From Ralstonia pickettii (lineage in GTDB: Bacteria > Pseudomonadota > Gammaproteobacteria > Burkholderiales > Burkholderiaceae), in NCBI RefSeq assembly GCF_030582395.1, contig NZ_CP104381.1:3162001-3226000 (forward strand): a DNA stretch of 64,000 bases, given 5' to 3'. This document shows positions 16,966-26,484 of the stretch, piece after piece. A program made the position numbers and the translations under genes. Every line of letters starts with the position of its first letter. The stretch's first letter is position 1. The notes under the pieces are model-generated. The model did not search any database. It was given only the letters and a program-made list of their open reading frames with translations, and had not been told where the DNA came from.

Positions 16966-18444
16966 ATGCGCCGCTTCCGCAACACCAAAATCCTCGCCAC
17001 CCTCGGCCCCGCCAGCAGCGACAAAGACACCATCCGCGCCCTCTTCGACGCCGGCGCAGACGTCTTCCGCCTGAACTTCAGCCACGGCTCGCACGAAGAC
17101 CACCGCAACCGCTACGACACCGTGCGCGAGGTGGAGGCCGAGACCGGCCGCCCGATCGGCATCCTCGCTGACATGCAAGGCCCGAAGCTGCGCATTGGCA
17201 CCTTTGCCGACGGCCGCGTCGTGCTCAAGAACGGTGACCGCTTTGTGCTCGATCGCGATCCGACGCCGGGTGATGTCACGCGTGTGCACTTGCCGCACCC
17301 CGAGCTGTACGCCGCGACCGCGCCGGGCCAGTCGCTGTTGCTGGACGACGGCAAGATCCGCCTGGCAGTCGAAGCGGCTGATCCGACGGCCATCGTCACG
17401 CGCGTGGTCGATGGCGGCCCGCTGTCGGACCGCAAGGGCGTGAATGTGCCGGATGCCGTGATTCCCATTCCCGCGCTTACCGAGAAGGATCTGCGCGACC
17501 TGGACTTCGCCTTGTCGCTGGGCGTCGATTGGATCGCCCTGTCGTTCGTGCAGCGCGCCGAAGACGTGATCGCCGCGCGCGAGATCATTGGCGACCGCGC
17601 GGGCCTGCTCTCCAAGATCGAGAAGCCCGCAGCGCTGCTGCATCTGGAAGACATCGTGCAGGCATCCGACGCCCTGATGGTGGCGCGTGGTGATCTGGGC
17701 GTGGAACTGCCGCCCGAACGCGTGCCCGGCGTGCAGAAGCGCATCCTGCGCATGGCGCGCCAGCATGGCAAGCCGGTGGTGGTGGCCACGCAGATGCTGG
17801 AATCGATGATCGAAGCGCCGGTGCCGACGCGCGCCGAAGCCTCCGACGTGGCCAGCGCCGTGTACGACGGCACCGATGCCGTGATGCTGTCGGCCGAGTC
17901 GGCCAGCGGCAAGCATCCGGTAGCAGCGGTCAGCATCATGAACCGCATCATTGCCGAGACCGAGCGCGACCCGCTGTACCGCAACCTGATCGACGCGCAG
18001 CATCAACCGCCGCTGCCCACACGCCAGGACGCCATCTGCGCAGCCCTGCGCGACGTCACGCACATCCTGGGCGCAGTGGCCACCGTCACGTACACGTCCA
18101 GCGGCAAGACGAGCCTGCGCGCCGCGCGCGAGCGGCCGCTGGCGCCCATCGTCAGCATCACGCCGCGCCTCGATACGGCGCGCCGGCTGGCGATCGCTTG
18201 GGGCGTGCACAGCACGGTCAGCCCCGATGTGAGCAATGTCGACGAGATGGTGGACGCGGCGTGCCGGGCCGCCGCGCGTGAAGGCTTTGCCGTGTCGGGC
18301 GACCAGATCGCCATCACGGCGGGCATGCCGTTCGGCCAGGCCGGTTCGACCAACCTGCTGCGCCTGGCGGAAATCTGGCCGCAGACCGTTGCATCCGCCC
18401 AGATGGAAACGCGCGCCGAGCAGTTCGAAGCCGCGACGGCCTGA
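16966..18444 (+). CDS. pyk: Pyruvate kinase
   Basis: The protein is 492 residues from ATG 16966. Barrel motifs appear in order: RLNFSHGSHEDH, ADMQGPKLRIGTF, a B domain (about 70-165), LSKIEKPAALLHLEDI with the catalytic Lys and Glu, MVARGDLGVELPPERVP, ATQMLESMIEAPVPTRAE and VMLSAESASGKHPV. A C-terminal domain follows. It converts PEP and ADP to pyruvate and ATP. Placement after gcl, hyi, glxR and glycerate kinase completes glyoxylate assimilation, so it may be an isozyme dedicated to this pathway. The first 100 bases are strongly C-rich with CTC and GCC codons, the mirror image of the gene ends left of the palindromes. Confidence 0.96.
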   Translation: MRRFRNTKILATLGPASSDKDTIRALFDAGADVFRLNFSHGSHEDHRNRYDTVREVEAETGRPIGILADMQGPKLRIGTFADGRVVLKNGDRFVLDRDPTPGDVTRVHLPHPELYAATAPGQSLLLDDGKIRLAVEAADPTAIVTRVVDGGPLSDRKGVNVPDAVIPIPALTEKDLRDLDFALSLGVDWIALSFVQRAEDVIAAREIIGDRAGLLSKIEKPAALLHLEDIVQASDALMVARGDLGVELPPERVPGVQKRILRMARQHGKPVVVATQMLESMIEAPVPTRAEASDVASAVYDGTDAVMLSAESASGKHPVAAVSIMNRIIAETERDPLYRNLIDAQHQPPLPTRQDAICAALRDVTHILGAVATVTYTSSGKTSLRAARERPLAPIVSITPRLDTARRLAIAWGVHSTVSPDVSNVDEMVDAACRAAAREGFAVSGDQIAITAGMPFGQAGSTNLLRLAEIWPQTVASAQMETRAEQFEAATA

Positions 18445-18451
18445 CGCTGCG

Positions 18452-19936
18452 TCAGACCACCTTGGAGTAGCGCGGAACGAAGGCGACGGGCTTGCCTTCT
18501 GCGTGCGCCGTGCGCTCCGTGCCTGCATCGCGAAGGTGTGCATCGAACACCATCGCGATGCGGCGCACGAGCAGGCGCCCTTGCGGCGTGATGACGATAC
18601 GCTCGTCGCCCACCTTCACCAGCCCGGCGTCTTCCAACGGCGCCAACGCCTGCAGCTCGCTCGCAAAGCTGCGCTTGAAGTCCAGCCCGTGGCGCGCGCC
18701 AAATACGCGCATGTCCAAGGCAAATCCGCACATCAGCTCGCCGATCAATGCGCGGCGCACGTGGTCGTCCGGCGTGAGCGACATGCCGCGCAGCACGGCC
18801 AGTTCGCCGGCATCGATGCGCGCGTAGTACGCGTCGAGATCCCTCTCGTTCTGCGCATACACATCGCCGACGCGGCTGATGGCCGACACGCCAAACGCCA
18901 GCATGTCGCAATCGGCGTGCGTGGAATACCCCTGGAAGTTGCGCTGCAGCCGCCCTTCACGCTGCGCGATGGCTAGCGCATCATCAGGCCGCGCGAAGTG
19001 GTCCATGCCGATATAGACATAGCCCTCGGCAACGAGGCGCTCGACCGTCATCGCGAGCAAATCGAGCTTTTCGTCGGCGGTCGGCAGCGCAAGCACGTCG
19101 ATACGGCGCTGCGGCTTGAACAGATGCGGCAGATGCGCGTAGCTGTAGACGGACAGCCGGTCGGGCGCCATCTCCAGCACGCGATCGAGCGTGGCGTTGA
19201 AGGTCTCGGTGCGCTGATGCGGCAAGCCGTAGATCAGGTCGAAGCTGATCGATTCGAACCGCAGCCGACGTGCGGTGTCGACCACGCGGCGCGTCTCTTC
19301 CACGCTCTGGATGCGGCGGATGGCGCGTTGAACTTCGGGGTCGAAGTCCTGGATGCCTAGGCTTGCGCGGTTAAAGCCGATCTCGGCGAGGACTTCCAGC
19401 GTGCCTTCGTCAGCGTGGCGCGGGTCGAGTTCGACGGAAATTTCGGCGTCGCCCGTCAGCGCAAAATGCTCGCGCGTGGCGGCCATCACGGCGCGCATCT
19501 CATCGTGCGCAAGAAACGTCGGTGTGCCGCCGCCCCAATGCAGCTGCGTCACGCGGCGCAGTGGGCCGATCTGGTCGGCCACCATCGCCATCTCGCGCGC
19601 AAGGGTGTCAACGTAGCGGGCACTGCGCGAGCGATCCTTCGTGACCACTTTGTTGCAGCCGCAGTAGTAGCAAAGATTCGCGCAGAACGGCAGGTGCATG
19701 TACAGCGACAGCGGCGCATGCAACGCTGGCGCGATCGCGGCGCGGCGGTGCAAGGCGTCGAGATAGTCGGCGTTGCCGAACCGATTGTGGAAGCGGTCCG
19801 CCGTCGGATATGAGGTGTAGCGCGGGCCGTGCGTATCAAAGCGCTGTGCGAGCGCGCGCACCTGCGGTGCCGACCAGCGGAAGGCGGAGTCGGGGGCGGC
19901 AGACGGAGGGTCGACCGGCTTGGCGAACGGAAACAT
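18452..19936 (-). CDS. hemN: Oxygen-independent coproporphyrinogen III oxidase
   Basis: The protein has 494 residues. The radical-SAM cluster motif C-x3-C-x2-C is seen in [13 protein letters not shown] near residue 100, followed by [11 protein letters not shown] (glycine-rich SAM motif), [26 protein letters not shown] region motifs and [11 protein letters not shown]. The C-terminal HemN domain contains LCGF-like [11 protein letters not shown]. It decarboxylates coproporphyrinogen III to protoporphyrinogen IX without oxygen. It converges on pyk with a 7-nt gap. A near-perfect FNR box lies upstream at 19992-20005, which fits induction under low oxygen. hemE, an earlier step of the same pathway, is also in this window. 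Confidence 0.96.
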   Translation of the reverse strand: MFPFAKPVDPPSAAPDSAFRWSAPQVRALAQRFDTHGPRYTSYPTADRFHNRFGNADYLDALHRRAAIAPALHAPLSLYMHLPFCANLCYYCGCNKVVTKDRSRSARYVDTLAREMAMVADQIGPLRRVTQLHWGGGTPTFLAHDEMRAVMAATREHFALTGDAEISVELDPRHADEGTLEVLAEIGFNRASLGIQDFDPEVQRAIRRIQSVEETRRVVDTARRLRFESISFDLIYGLPHQRTETFNATLDRVLEMAPDRLSVYSYAHLPHLFKPQRRIDVLALPTADEKLDLLAMTVERLVAEGYVYIGMDHFARPDDALAIAQREGRLQRNFQGYSTHADCDMLAFGVSAISRVGDVYAQNERDLDAYYARIDAGELAVLRGMSLTPDDHVRRALIGELMCGFALDMRVFGARHGLDFKRSFASELQALAPLEDAGLVKVGDERIVITPQGRLLVRRIAMVFDAHLRDAGTERTAHAEGKPVAFVPRYSKVV

Positions 19937-19991
19937 GGGGCGGTTCTGGTGGGGCGATGGTTCATCCTAAAACCGCGATGGGGGTGCCGCG

Positions 19992-20005
19992 TTGATATGT
20001 GTCAA
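19992..20005 (-). promoter_or_regulatory. FNR/ANR-type box upstream of hemN
   Basis: TTGAT-ATGT-GTCAA matches the consensus TTGAT-N4-ATCAA in nine of ten positions. It is centred about 62 nt upstream of the hemN start codon, a plausible activating position. It could also affect the divergent solute-binding protein gene at 20190. Confidence 0.65.
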
Positions 20006-20189
20006 CGTGCGTCCACACCTGTTCAAACGCGCCTCACCCTCCGTTGGGAGGGCCCCAACTTCACCGATCTGTCATGTTCTGCCCCCTAACATCGGCGATC
20101 GGCGCCAAGGCCTCGTCGCCAGTCGTGCGCCCGGCCGTCAAAACAACACAACAGCACAGGCCGTCGACTCGTCTTTTGGGGGAAGCACC

Positions 20190-21278
20190 ATGTGGCAGAG
20201 ACTGGCACGCCGCTGCGCGTGCGCACTGGCCTGCGCGGCCGTCGCGTTGGCGGCGCATGCACAAGGCACGTCGTTCGTCGTGGGGCAACTGATCGAGCGC
20301 GGCGCAGACCAGGCCGACTATGCGCGCGACTTCATGGCGGGCGCCAAGGTGGCTTTCGATGCAGCCAACCAGAGCGGCGGCATCAAGGGCCGGCGCATCA
20401 GCCTCGTCCGGCGGGAGGTGGCGCTCAACGAAGCCATCCCGCAGGCCGTTGACATGATCGAACGCGACCATGTCGAGTTGCTCTTTGGCGTAAGCGAGCG
20501 CTTGCTGCCGGTGCTGGCAGCGTCTCCCGAGATCGCACGGCGCAATGTGCCATTGCTCGCCCCGCTCTCAGGTGCGACGTCGACCGCCGACAACGTTTTG
20601 TTCATCCGTCCCGATTACGACCACGAAATCGTCGCCGCACACAACCGGCTGCGGCAGTTCGGCATGCGGCGAATTGCACTCGTCACGGCAGCGGGCTTCG
20701 ATCCGCAACTCGGGGTGCGCCTGCGTGGCTCGATCGGCAAGGGAAATGCTGCCGAAACGCTGGACCTTTACACACTCACCGGAGACCCGGCCGAGCTTGC
20801 GGCCCGCATCGCGCCGACAAAGCCCACAGCGGTGTTCGTCGCCGGCGACACGCTCACCTACGCCACCGTCGGACGTGCGCTCGCGCAGCAGGGCTGGTAT
20901 GGCTTTCTGGTCGGGCTGTCGTCCGTCAACCCTCAAGTGGCGCGCGAAATCCTGGGCTCGGGCTACAGCGGCGGCATGCTGCTCGCCCAGACGGTGCCAA
21001 ACCCGGCCAGCGGCGTCACCAAGGTCGCGCGCGAGCATATGGCGCGGATGAAGCAGTTTCTGGATGAGCCGCCTTCCGCCGCGACGCTATCGGGGTATAT
21101 CGCCGCGGTGTATTTGGTTCAGGCGATGAATGCCGCGGGCGGCAAGGTGACCGGCGTGGAACTGCGGCGCGCGTTGCAGACGCGCGTTGATGTGGGCGGG
21201 TTCACGCTGGATTTCACGCGTGGGAATCGGGGGAGCGAATTTGTTGATCTGAATTACATTCAGGGAGCGGGGAATTGA
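20190..21278 (+). CDS. Orphan periplasmic ligand-binding protein (type I, LivJ-like)
   Basis: The protein is 362 residues from ATG 20190. Residues 1-24 are a signal peptide (ACALACAAVALAAHA, cut after A-H-A). The mature part follows the type I periplasmic fold: AGAKVAFDAANQSGGIKGR, ELLFGVSERLLPVLAAS, then VPLLAPLSGAT and RIALVTAAGFDPQLGVRLR. It ends with RALQTRVDVGGFTLDFTRGN. No permease or ATPase gene is adjacent, so it either serves a distant ABC system or is a sensor partner. The ligand is unknown; amino acids or small aromatic acids are usual. The last 100 bases are G/T-rich (G37 T30 A19 C14), running into palindrome C. Confidence 0.82.
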   Translation: MWQRLARRCACALACAAVALAAHAQGTSFVVGQLIERGADQADYARDFMAGAKVAFDAANQSGGIKGRRISLVRREVALNEAIPQAVDMIERDHVELLFGVSERLLPVLAASPEIARRNVPLLAPLSGATSTADNVLFIRPDYDHEIVAAHNRLRQFGMRRIALVTAAGFDPQLGVRLRGSIGKGNAAETLDLYTLTGDPAELAARIAPTKPTAVFVAGDTLTYATVGRALAQQGWYGFLVGLSSVNPQVAREILGSGYSGGMLLAQTVPNPASGVTKVAREHMARMKQFLDEPPSAATLSGYIAAVYLVQAMNAAGGKVTGVELRRALQTRVDVGGFTLDFTRGNRGSEFVDLNYIQGAGN

Positions 21279-21289
21279 TTTCTTTGGAG

Positions 21290-21804
21290 TTGGTGGTTTA
21301 TCCCCCTTTCGTTCCCTGCCGGGACCGACTCACTTTTCTTTGTCTTGCCAAAGAAAAGTAAGCAAAAGACAGGCGCGCCCGAGATGGCGACTTCCCCTTG
21401 AATTTGTGTGACCGTGCGGGGAAGGAGGCAAACTCGCTACGCTCAGACAGCCTCCTTCCTTGATCCGCCCGCTCACAAAAATTCAAGGCGCCATCAAGGG
21501 CTCAACGTCAAAAGAGAAAGGCCAACCCATCGCGCGGTTGGCCTTTGTCGTTTGGGCTTGTGCCCAGAGGGGGTGGCTTTGTCCTTTGACTTTCCTGCCC
21601 TAGATGGCGCCTTCAATTTTCGTAAGCGGGCGGAAAAAAGGCGGGGAACTGTCTGAGCGCAGCGAGTTTTCCCCGCCTCCGCCCGGTTACGGAAATTGAA
21701 GGAATCTTTCGCCATCTCGGGCGCGCCTTTCTTTGCTTACTTTCTTTGGCAAGACAAAGAAAGTGAGTCAGCCCCGGCAGGGGATGAAACAAGGGATGCA
21801 CCAA
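21290..21804. repeat. Composite palindromic element, copy C (about 515 bp)
   Basis: The outer arms are 21307-21390 and 21709-21789. Hairpin 1 lies at about 21396-21487 and hairpin 2 at 21610-21702, where GGCGGGGAA pairs with TTCCCCGCC. The centre contains its own terminator-like hairpin AAAGGCCAACC/GGTTGGCCTTT near 21517-21547. Copies C, E and F share this centre, so they form a subfamily distinct from A and B. The two ends differ: CCCCCTTTCGTTCCC on the left and a CCCTTGTTTCATCCCC type on the right. It sits 11 nt from the left-hand stop codon and 34 nt from the stop of rep. Flanks: 21191-21290 G37 T30 A19 C14; 21801-21900 C41 A38 G10 T11. Confidence 0.9.
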
Positions 21805-21838
21805 AACCAAAAACAAAAACCCAAAACCCAAAACCGAC

Positions 21839-23959
21839 TCACGAAGCCACAGGTTTCTTAGCCGCCAACAACCCCTTCAACGCCCCCAACCGATCCTTCG
21901 GCGACATCGCCGGCATGGTGTCCTCCGGCGTCGGCCCGGCATCCTCTCCAAGCTTCATCTCAGCGATATAGCGTGACGGCTCGCACACCACCGTCTCCCG
22001 CGCCCGCTTGCGCTTCTTGCACCAGCTGATATGCAGGCTGCGCTGCGCCCGCGTGATGCCCACATACATCAACCGCCGTTCCTCTTCGATCTTCTCGTCG
22101 GTCAACTCATCGTCTTCGCGGCAGTGCGGCAAGATGCCCTCTTCCACGCCGACCAGGAACACATGCGGATACTCCAGCCCCTTGCTCGCGTGCAGCGTGG
22201 ACAGGCGCACCGCATCCGGATCCTCTTCCTTCCCTTCGAGCATGCTGATCAGCGCGATGGTCTGCGTGAGTTCCAGCAGGTTCTTGCCGGTGTCCATCAA
22301 GCCATCGGCATTGTCGAAGCCCGTGGCTTCTTCGTCGTCATCCTTTTCGGGCTTGGTGCCCTTGCGCTTGAGCCAGTCGAGAAACTCCAGCACGTTGGTC
22401 CACTTGTTCTGGGCCTGGCGCTCGTCGTAGGTGTCGTACAGGTAGGCCTCGTAATGGATGCCTTCCATCATCTCGTCGAGCAGCGTGGCGGCGGGCTCCT
22501 TGGCGGCGCGGTCCGACAGCCGCACGATGAATTCGCAGAACACGCGCAGCGGCTCCAGCTGGCGCGGCGCGAGCTGCGCTTCGATGCCGCCCATCATCGC
22601 CGCCTCGAACAGCGACACCTTGGCCTGCCCGGCAAACGAACCCAGCACTTCGAGCGTCGCATTGCCCACACCGCGCTTGGGCGTGGTGATGGCGCGAATG
22701 AAGGCGGGGTCGTCATCCGCGTTGGCAATCAGGCGCAGATACGCGCACAGATCCTTGATCTCGGCCTTGTCGAAAAAGCTTTGCCCGCCCGAGAGCACGT
22801 ACGGAATGCGCTCGCGGCGCAGGATCTGCTCGAACAGGCGCGCCTGGAAGTTGCCGCGATACAGGATCGCGTAATCCCGAAACTGCGCGCGGCGCTCGAA
22901 CTTGTGGGCAGAGAGCTTGAAGACGACGCTTTCGGCTTCGTGCTCCTCGTCGTTGGCGCTGGTGACGTTGATCGCGTCGCCCATGCCGTGCTCGCTCCAC
23001 AGCGTCTTCTCGAACAGCTTCGGATTCTGTGCGATGACCGCGTTGGCGGCATTCAGAATGCGCACCGTGGAGCGGTAGTTCTGCTCCAGCTTGATGACCT
23101 TCAGGTTGGGGAAATCCGTCTGCAGCAGCTTGAGGTTGTCGAGCGTGGCGCCACGCCAGCCGTAGATGGCCTGATCGTCGTCGCCCACCGCCGTAAAGGC
23201 CGGCGCACGCAGGTGCGAGCCGCCCGCCAGCAGCTTCAGCAGCTGATACTGGCAGGCGTTGGTGTCCTGGTATTCATCGACCAGGAAGTAGCGCAGACGG
23301 TTCTGCCACTTCAGGCGCACCTCTTCATTGCGCGCGAACAGCTCGGCGGGAATACGGATCAGGTCGTCGAAGTCCACCGCCTGATACGCGTGCAGCGTCG
23401 CCACGTAGTTGCGATAGACGAGCGCCGCCTGGTGGTCATCGACGTTGTTGTTGGCGAGCGCCTCGGCAATCGCCGTGTCCGGGTCGACGAGACCGTTCTT
23501 CCATAGCGAGATCGTGCTCTGCACGCGGCGGATCAACTGCTTGTCGGTGGTCGCGAGCTGCTCCTGGATCATGCCGAAGCAATCGTCCGAATCCATGATC
23601 GAGAAACGTGGCTTGAGGCCGACATGCTCGGCTTCCGCCCGGAGGATCTGCACGCCCAGCGAGTGAAACGTACAGACCGTCAACTGCTTGATGGGAATGC
23701 GCTTGCCGTCTTCGCGCGTCTTGCCGTCCATCAGCTTGGCCACGCGCTCCTGCATTTCCTTGGCCGCCTTGTTGGTGAACGTCACCGCGGCGATGTGCTT
23801 GGGCTCGAAGCCCTTGTCGAGAATCAGGTGCGCGATCTTCTGCGTGATCACGCGCGTCTTGCCCGAGCCCGCCCCGGCCAGCACCAGGCATGGGCCGTCG
23901 AGGTAATGCACACCTTCGGATTGGGCAGCATTGAGCCCGTGGGCGAGACCGGAAGACAT
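21839..23959 (-). CDS. rep: ATP-dependent DNA helicase Rep (UvrD family, SF1A)
   Basis: The protein is 706 residues from ATG 23959; the open frame extends far upstream without similarity. Helicase motifs run in order: Q-motif region LNAAQSEGVHYLDGPCLVL, Walker A AGAGSGKTR, motif Ia AAVTFTNKAAKEM, DEYQDTN (Walker B), GDDDQAIYGWRGA (III), VIKLEQNYRSTVRILNAAN (IV), LSTLHASKGLEYPHVFLVG (V) and RRLMYVGITRAQ (VI). Similarity to E. coli Rep (VLAGAGSGKTRVIT, QIRRVQSTISLWKN-like region) outweighs UvrD. Rep is a 3'-5' helicase that clears proteins ahead of forks and helps restart. The C-terminal 3' end is shifted toward G/T on the sense strand beside palindrome C. Confidence 0.9.
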   Translation of the reverse strand: MSSGLAHGLNAAQSEGVHYLDGPCLVLAGAGSGKTRVITQKIAHLILDKGFEPKHIAAVTFTNKAAKEMQERVAKLMDGKTREDGKRIPIKQLTVCTFHSLGVQILRAEAEHVGLKPRFSIMDSDDCFGMIQEQLATTDKQLIRRVQSTISLWKNGLVDPDTAIAEALANNNVDDHQAALVYRNYVATLHAYQAVDFDDLIRIPAELFARNEEVRLKWQNRLRYFLVDEYQDTNACQYQLLKLLAGGSHLRAPAFTAVGDDDQAIYGWRGATLDNLKLLQTDFPNLKVIKLEQNYRSTVRILNAANAVIAQNPKLFEKTLWSEHGMGDAINVTSANDEEHEAESVVFKLSAHKFERRAQFRDYAILYRGNFQARLFEQILRRERIPYVLSGGQSFFDKAEIKDLCAYLRLIANADDDPAFIRAITTPKRGVGNATLEVLGSFAGQAKVSLFEAAMMGGIEAQLAPRQLEPLRVFCEFIVRLSDRAAKEPAATLLDEMMEGIHYEAYLYDTYDERQAQNKWTNVLEFLDWLKRKGTKPEKDDDEEATGFDNADGLMDTGKNLLELTQTIALISMLEGKEEDPDAVRLSTLHASKGLEYPHVFLVGVEEGILPHCREDDELTDEKIEEERRLMYVGITRAQRSLHISWCKKRKRARETVVCEPSRYIAEMKLGEDAGPTPEDTMPAMSPKDRLGALKGLLAAKKPVAS

Positions 23960-24232
23960 GGGAACAGGCGGAAGAAAAAGCAGGCGGGAACGACAGCGGA
24001 GGGCGATGGTAGCACGGCGCCTTTGCATCGATTGAGCCGATGAAAAGCCGTTTGCCGGGGCGCCGTCGGAGGTGCCAATACCGCACCGCACGCGTTTGCG
24101 CCCCTCGCTTTGCTTCCGGCCGTTACACCGCTTACGCCCCGTTACACGATGACGGTCAGCCCGGAGCCAAAACGTGCCGTTATGGACAGGACAGCGGCTG
24201 AATCGGTCAGCCGCCCACCGGAGGAAGAAACC

Positions 24233-24559
24233 ATGAACCGCATCGTCAAGATCCTGGCTGTAACCGCCGTCGCCCTGTCCGCCACCACCGGCGCCTTCGC
24301 CCAGACGCAATGGCAAAAGAACCACCCGCGCCGCGCCGAGGTCAACCACCGCCTCGCCAACCAGAACAAGCGCATCCACAATGAAGTGAAGGAAGGCGAA
24401 ATCACGAAGGGCCAGGCGCGCCAGCTGCACAAGGAAGACCGCCAGATTCGCCAGGAAGAGCGCGACATGGCGGCCCAAAACGGTGGGCACATCACCAAAC
24501 AGGAGCAGCGCACGCTGAACCAGCAGGAAAACCAGGTCAGCCGCCAAATCGGCAAGTAA
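24233..24559 (+). CDS. Small secreted Gln/Lys/Arg-rich protein
   Basis: The protein is 108 residues from ATG 24233, behind GGAGGAAG. Residues 1-23 are a clear signal peptide (ILAVTAVALSATTGAFA). The mature chain is highly polar: repeated Q, K, R, E and H with almost no hydrophobic core. It includes EVNHRLANQNKRIHNEVKEG, where heptad-like spacing suggests helix or coiled coil, and ITKGQARQLHKEDRQIRQEE. It is likely a periplasmic or secreted helical protein. Similar short proteins are common in Burkholderiales, but no function is known to me. It diverges from rep, and the half palindrome D starts about 55 nt after its stop. Confidence 0.72.
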   Translation: MNRIVKILAVTAVALSATTGAFAQTQWQKNHPRRAEVNHRLANQNKRIHNEVKEGEITKGQARQLHKEDRQIRQEERDMAAQNGGHITKQEQRTLNQQENQVSRQIGK

Positions 24560-24613
24560 GTCAAAGCAAGACCAGCCACACCCGAACAAGGCGCTCCCGC
24601 CCGCGCCCCGACG

Positions 24614-24856
24614 GTGTGGCCGTTGTCTTTGGCCTTTGACGGTCCTGCCCTAGATGGCGCCTTCAATTTTCGTAAGCGGGCGGAAAAAAGACGGGGAACT
24701 GTCTGAGCGCAGCGAGTTTTCCCCGTCTCCGCCCGGTTACGGAAATTGAAGGAGCCTTTCGCCATCTCGGGCGCGCATTTCTTTGCTTACTTTCTTTGGG
24801 CAAGACCAAAGAAAGTGAGTCAGCCCCGGCAGGGGATGAAACAAGGGATGCACCAC
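24614..24856. repeat. Half copy (D) of the composite palindrome
   Basis: Only the right half of the element is present: a mosaic centre fragment (GTGTGGCCG, as in A and B, joined to TCCTGCCCTAGATGGCGCC, as in C and E), one hairpin (24660-24752, GACGGGGAA facing TTCCCCGTC) and one outer arm (24759-24841). It shows that the repeating unit is arm plus hairpin and that full copies are two such units head to head. The right flank has the usual signature (24861-24960: C45 A29 G12 T14). The left side, where the arm is missing, does not (24541-24610: C30 A20 G16 T4). Confidence 0.88.
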
Positions 24857-24951
24857 AAGCACAAAAAATCCAGCCCTCCCCCCAACCCGAAACCGCCAAG
24901 TCCACCCCAATTGACAATCCCATCCCCCTTCCGTAAATTCCGCCCATCCAT

Positions 24952-25173
24952 CCGGGAGAGCGTGCCCGCCGTACACGGCAAGGCGCCGCCGAAGGGGTAG
25001 CACCCGAAAACTCTCAGGCATCCAGGACCGGGCGGATCGGCGGACATGCGTCCGACCGCACTCTGGAGAGCTGGCGCCGCACGACCACTGCGGGCGCCCA
25101 CCGAAGGGGCTCACGAACGGCGCGCACCGCTATGCGCCCCGCTTCGCAATCTCTCAGGTACCAAGGACAGAGG
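24952..25173 (+). ncRNA. Tandem glycine riboswitch
   Basis: Two glycine aptamers lie head to tail. The first runs from about 24952 to 25060 with GGGAGAG, the core GCCGAAGGGGTAGCACCCG and AACTCTCAGGCA. The second runs from about 25061 to 25173 with TGGAGAG, ACCGAAGGGGCTCACGAA and AATCTCTCAGGTACCAAGGAC. The order and the GAAGGGG core are diagnostic. It precedes gcvT, whose glycine-cleavage operon is the classical target, so glycine is expected to turn expression on. The expression platform is the terminator at 25174-25243. Confidence 0.95.
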
Positions 25174-25243
25174 GGCCATCTGCGCAGCTTGTTGATCTTC
25201 ATGGCGTCACCATGAGGCATCAGGCTGCGCGGGTGGCCTTTTT
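25174..25243 (+). terminator. Riboswitch expression-platform terminator
   Basis: GGCCATCTGCGCAGC (25174-25188) pairs over 15 positions, including two G-U wobbles, with GCTGCGCGGGTGGCC (25224-25238). TTTTTG and more T follow. It overlaps the end of the second aptamer, as expected if glycine binding prevents the stem from forming. The gcvT start is about 67 nt further on. Confidence 0.8.
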
Positions 25244-25309
25244 GCTTTTCTGGTCCCGAATAACGCGCCGCGCCCGGCCACAGTGGCGGCGCCTCTGCCG
25301 AGAGATTCC

Positions 25310-26437
25310 ATGACGCTCCAACACACGCCGCTCAATGCCATCCACCGCTCGCTGGGCGCCCGCATGGTCGACTTTGGCGGCTGGGACATGCCCGTCAACT
25401 ACGGCTCCCAGATCGAAGAACATCACGCGGTGCGCCAGGACGCCGGCGTCTTCGACGTCTCGCACATGTGCGTGGTCGACCTCACCGGGGCGCGTGTGCG
25501 CGACTTCCTGCGTGGGCTGCTCGCCAACAACGTCGACAAGCTCCAGACGCCCGGCAAGGCGCTCTACAGTTGCATGCTGAACCCCAAGGGCGGCGTGATC
25601 GACGACCTGATCGTCTACTTCTTCCGCGAAGACTGGTTCCGCCTGGTCGTCAACGCCGGCACCGCACCGACGGACCTGGAATGGATCGTCGCGCAGAACG
25701 CGGCCGCCGGCACCGACGTGACCATCACGCCGCGCCGCTCCGACAACAACGCGGGCGCCGAGCCGCTGGGCATTCTGGCCGTGCAAGGCCCGAATGCGCG
25801 CGCCAAGACCTACGCCGCGCTGCCCGGCACGCAGGCCGTGGGCGAGGCGCTCAAGCCGTTCAACGCGGGCTTTGTCACCGTGGAAAACGTGGGCGAGATC
25901 ATGGTGGCGCGCACCGGCTACACCGGCGAAGACGGTTTCGAACTGGTCGTGCCGGCCGCGCAGATCGCAGGCGTGTGGGAACGCCTGCTGCAGGCCGGCG
26001 TGCGCCCGGCAGGCCTGGGCGCGCGCGACACGCTGCGCCTGGAGGCCGGCATGAACCTCTACGGCCAGGATATGGACGAGCACGTTTCGCCGCTCGACGC
26101 CGGCCTCGCTTGGACGGTCGACCTGCAAAGCGAACGCGACTTCACAGGCAAGGCCGCGCTGCAGGCTGGCGGCCAACGCGAACAGTTCGTCGGCCTGATC
26201 CTGCGCGACAAGGGCGGCGTGCTGCGCGCCCACCAAAAGGTCATCACGGCCGCCGGTGACGGTGAAATCACCAGCGGCACGTTCAGCCCGAGCCTGTCGC
26301 TCTCCATCGCACTGGCGCGCCTGCCCAAGGACGTGGCCATCGGCACCGACGTACAGGTCGAAATTCGCGACCGCAAGTTGACCGCGACTGTGGTTAAACT
26401 GCCGTTCGTGCGCAATGGCAAGGCGCTGGTCAGCTGA
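25310..26437 (+). CDS. gcvT: Glycine cleavage system T protein (aminomethyltransferase)
   Basis: The protein is 375 residues from ATG 25310; a frame start at 25283 lies within the leader. It has family motifs [41 protein letters not shown] and [11 protein letters not shown], then [16 protein letters not shown] and [18 protein letters not shown], which bind tetrahydrofolate. A C-terminal GcvT_C barrel follows. It transfers the lipoyl-bound methylene to THF and releases ammonia. It is the first gene after the glycine riboswitch. gcvH follows after 47 nt. Confidence 0.97.
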   Translation: MTLQHTPLNAIHRSLGARMVDFGGWDMPVNYGSQIEEHHAVRQDAGVFDVSHMCVVDLTGARVRDFLRGLLANNVDKLQTPGKALYSCMLNPKGGVIDDLIVYFFREDWFRLVVNAGTAPTDLEWIVAQNAAAGTDVTITPRRSDNNAGAEPLGILAVQGPNARAKTYAALPGTQAVGEALKPFNAGFVTVENVGEIMVARTGYTGEDGFELVVPAAQIAGVWERLLQAGVRPAGLGARDTLRLEAGMNLYGQDMDEHVSPLDAGLAWTVDLQSERDFTGKAALQAGGQREQFVGLILRDKGGVLRAHQKVITAAGDGEITSGTFSPSLSLSIALARLPKDVAIGTDVQVEIRDRKLTATVVKLPFVRNGKALVS

Positions 26438-26484
26438 ACACCGAATTTGCATCCCCCAATACCCATTTTCCGGAGAACCCTTTC

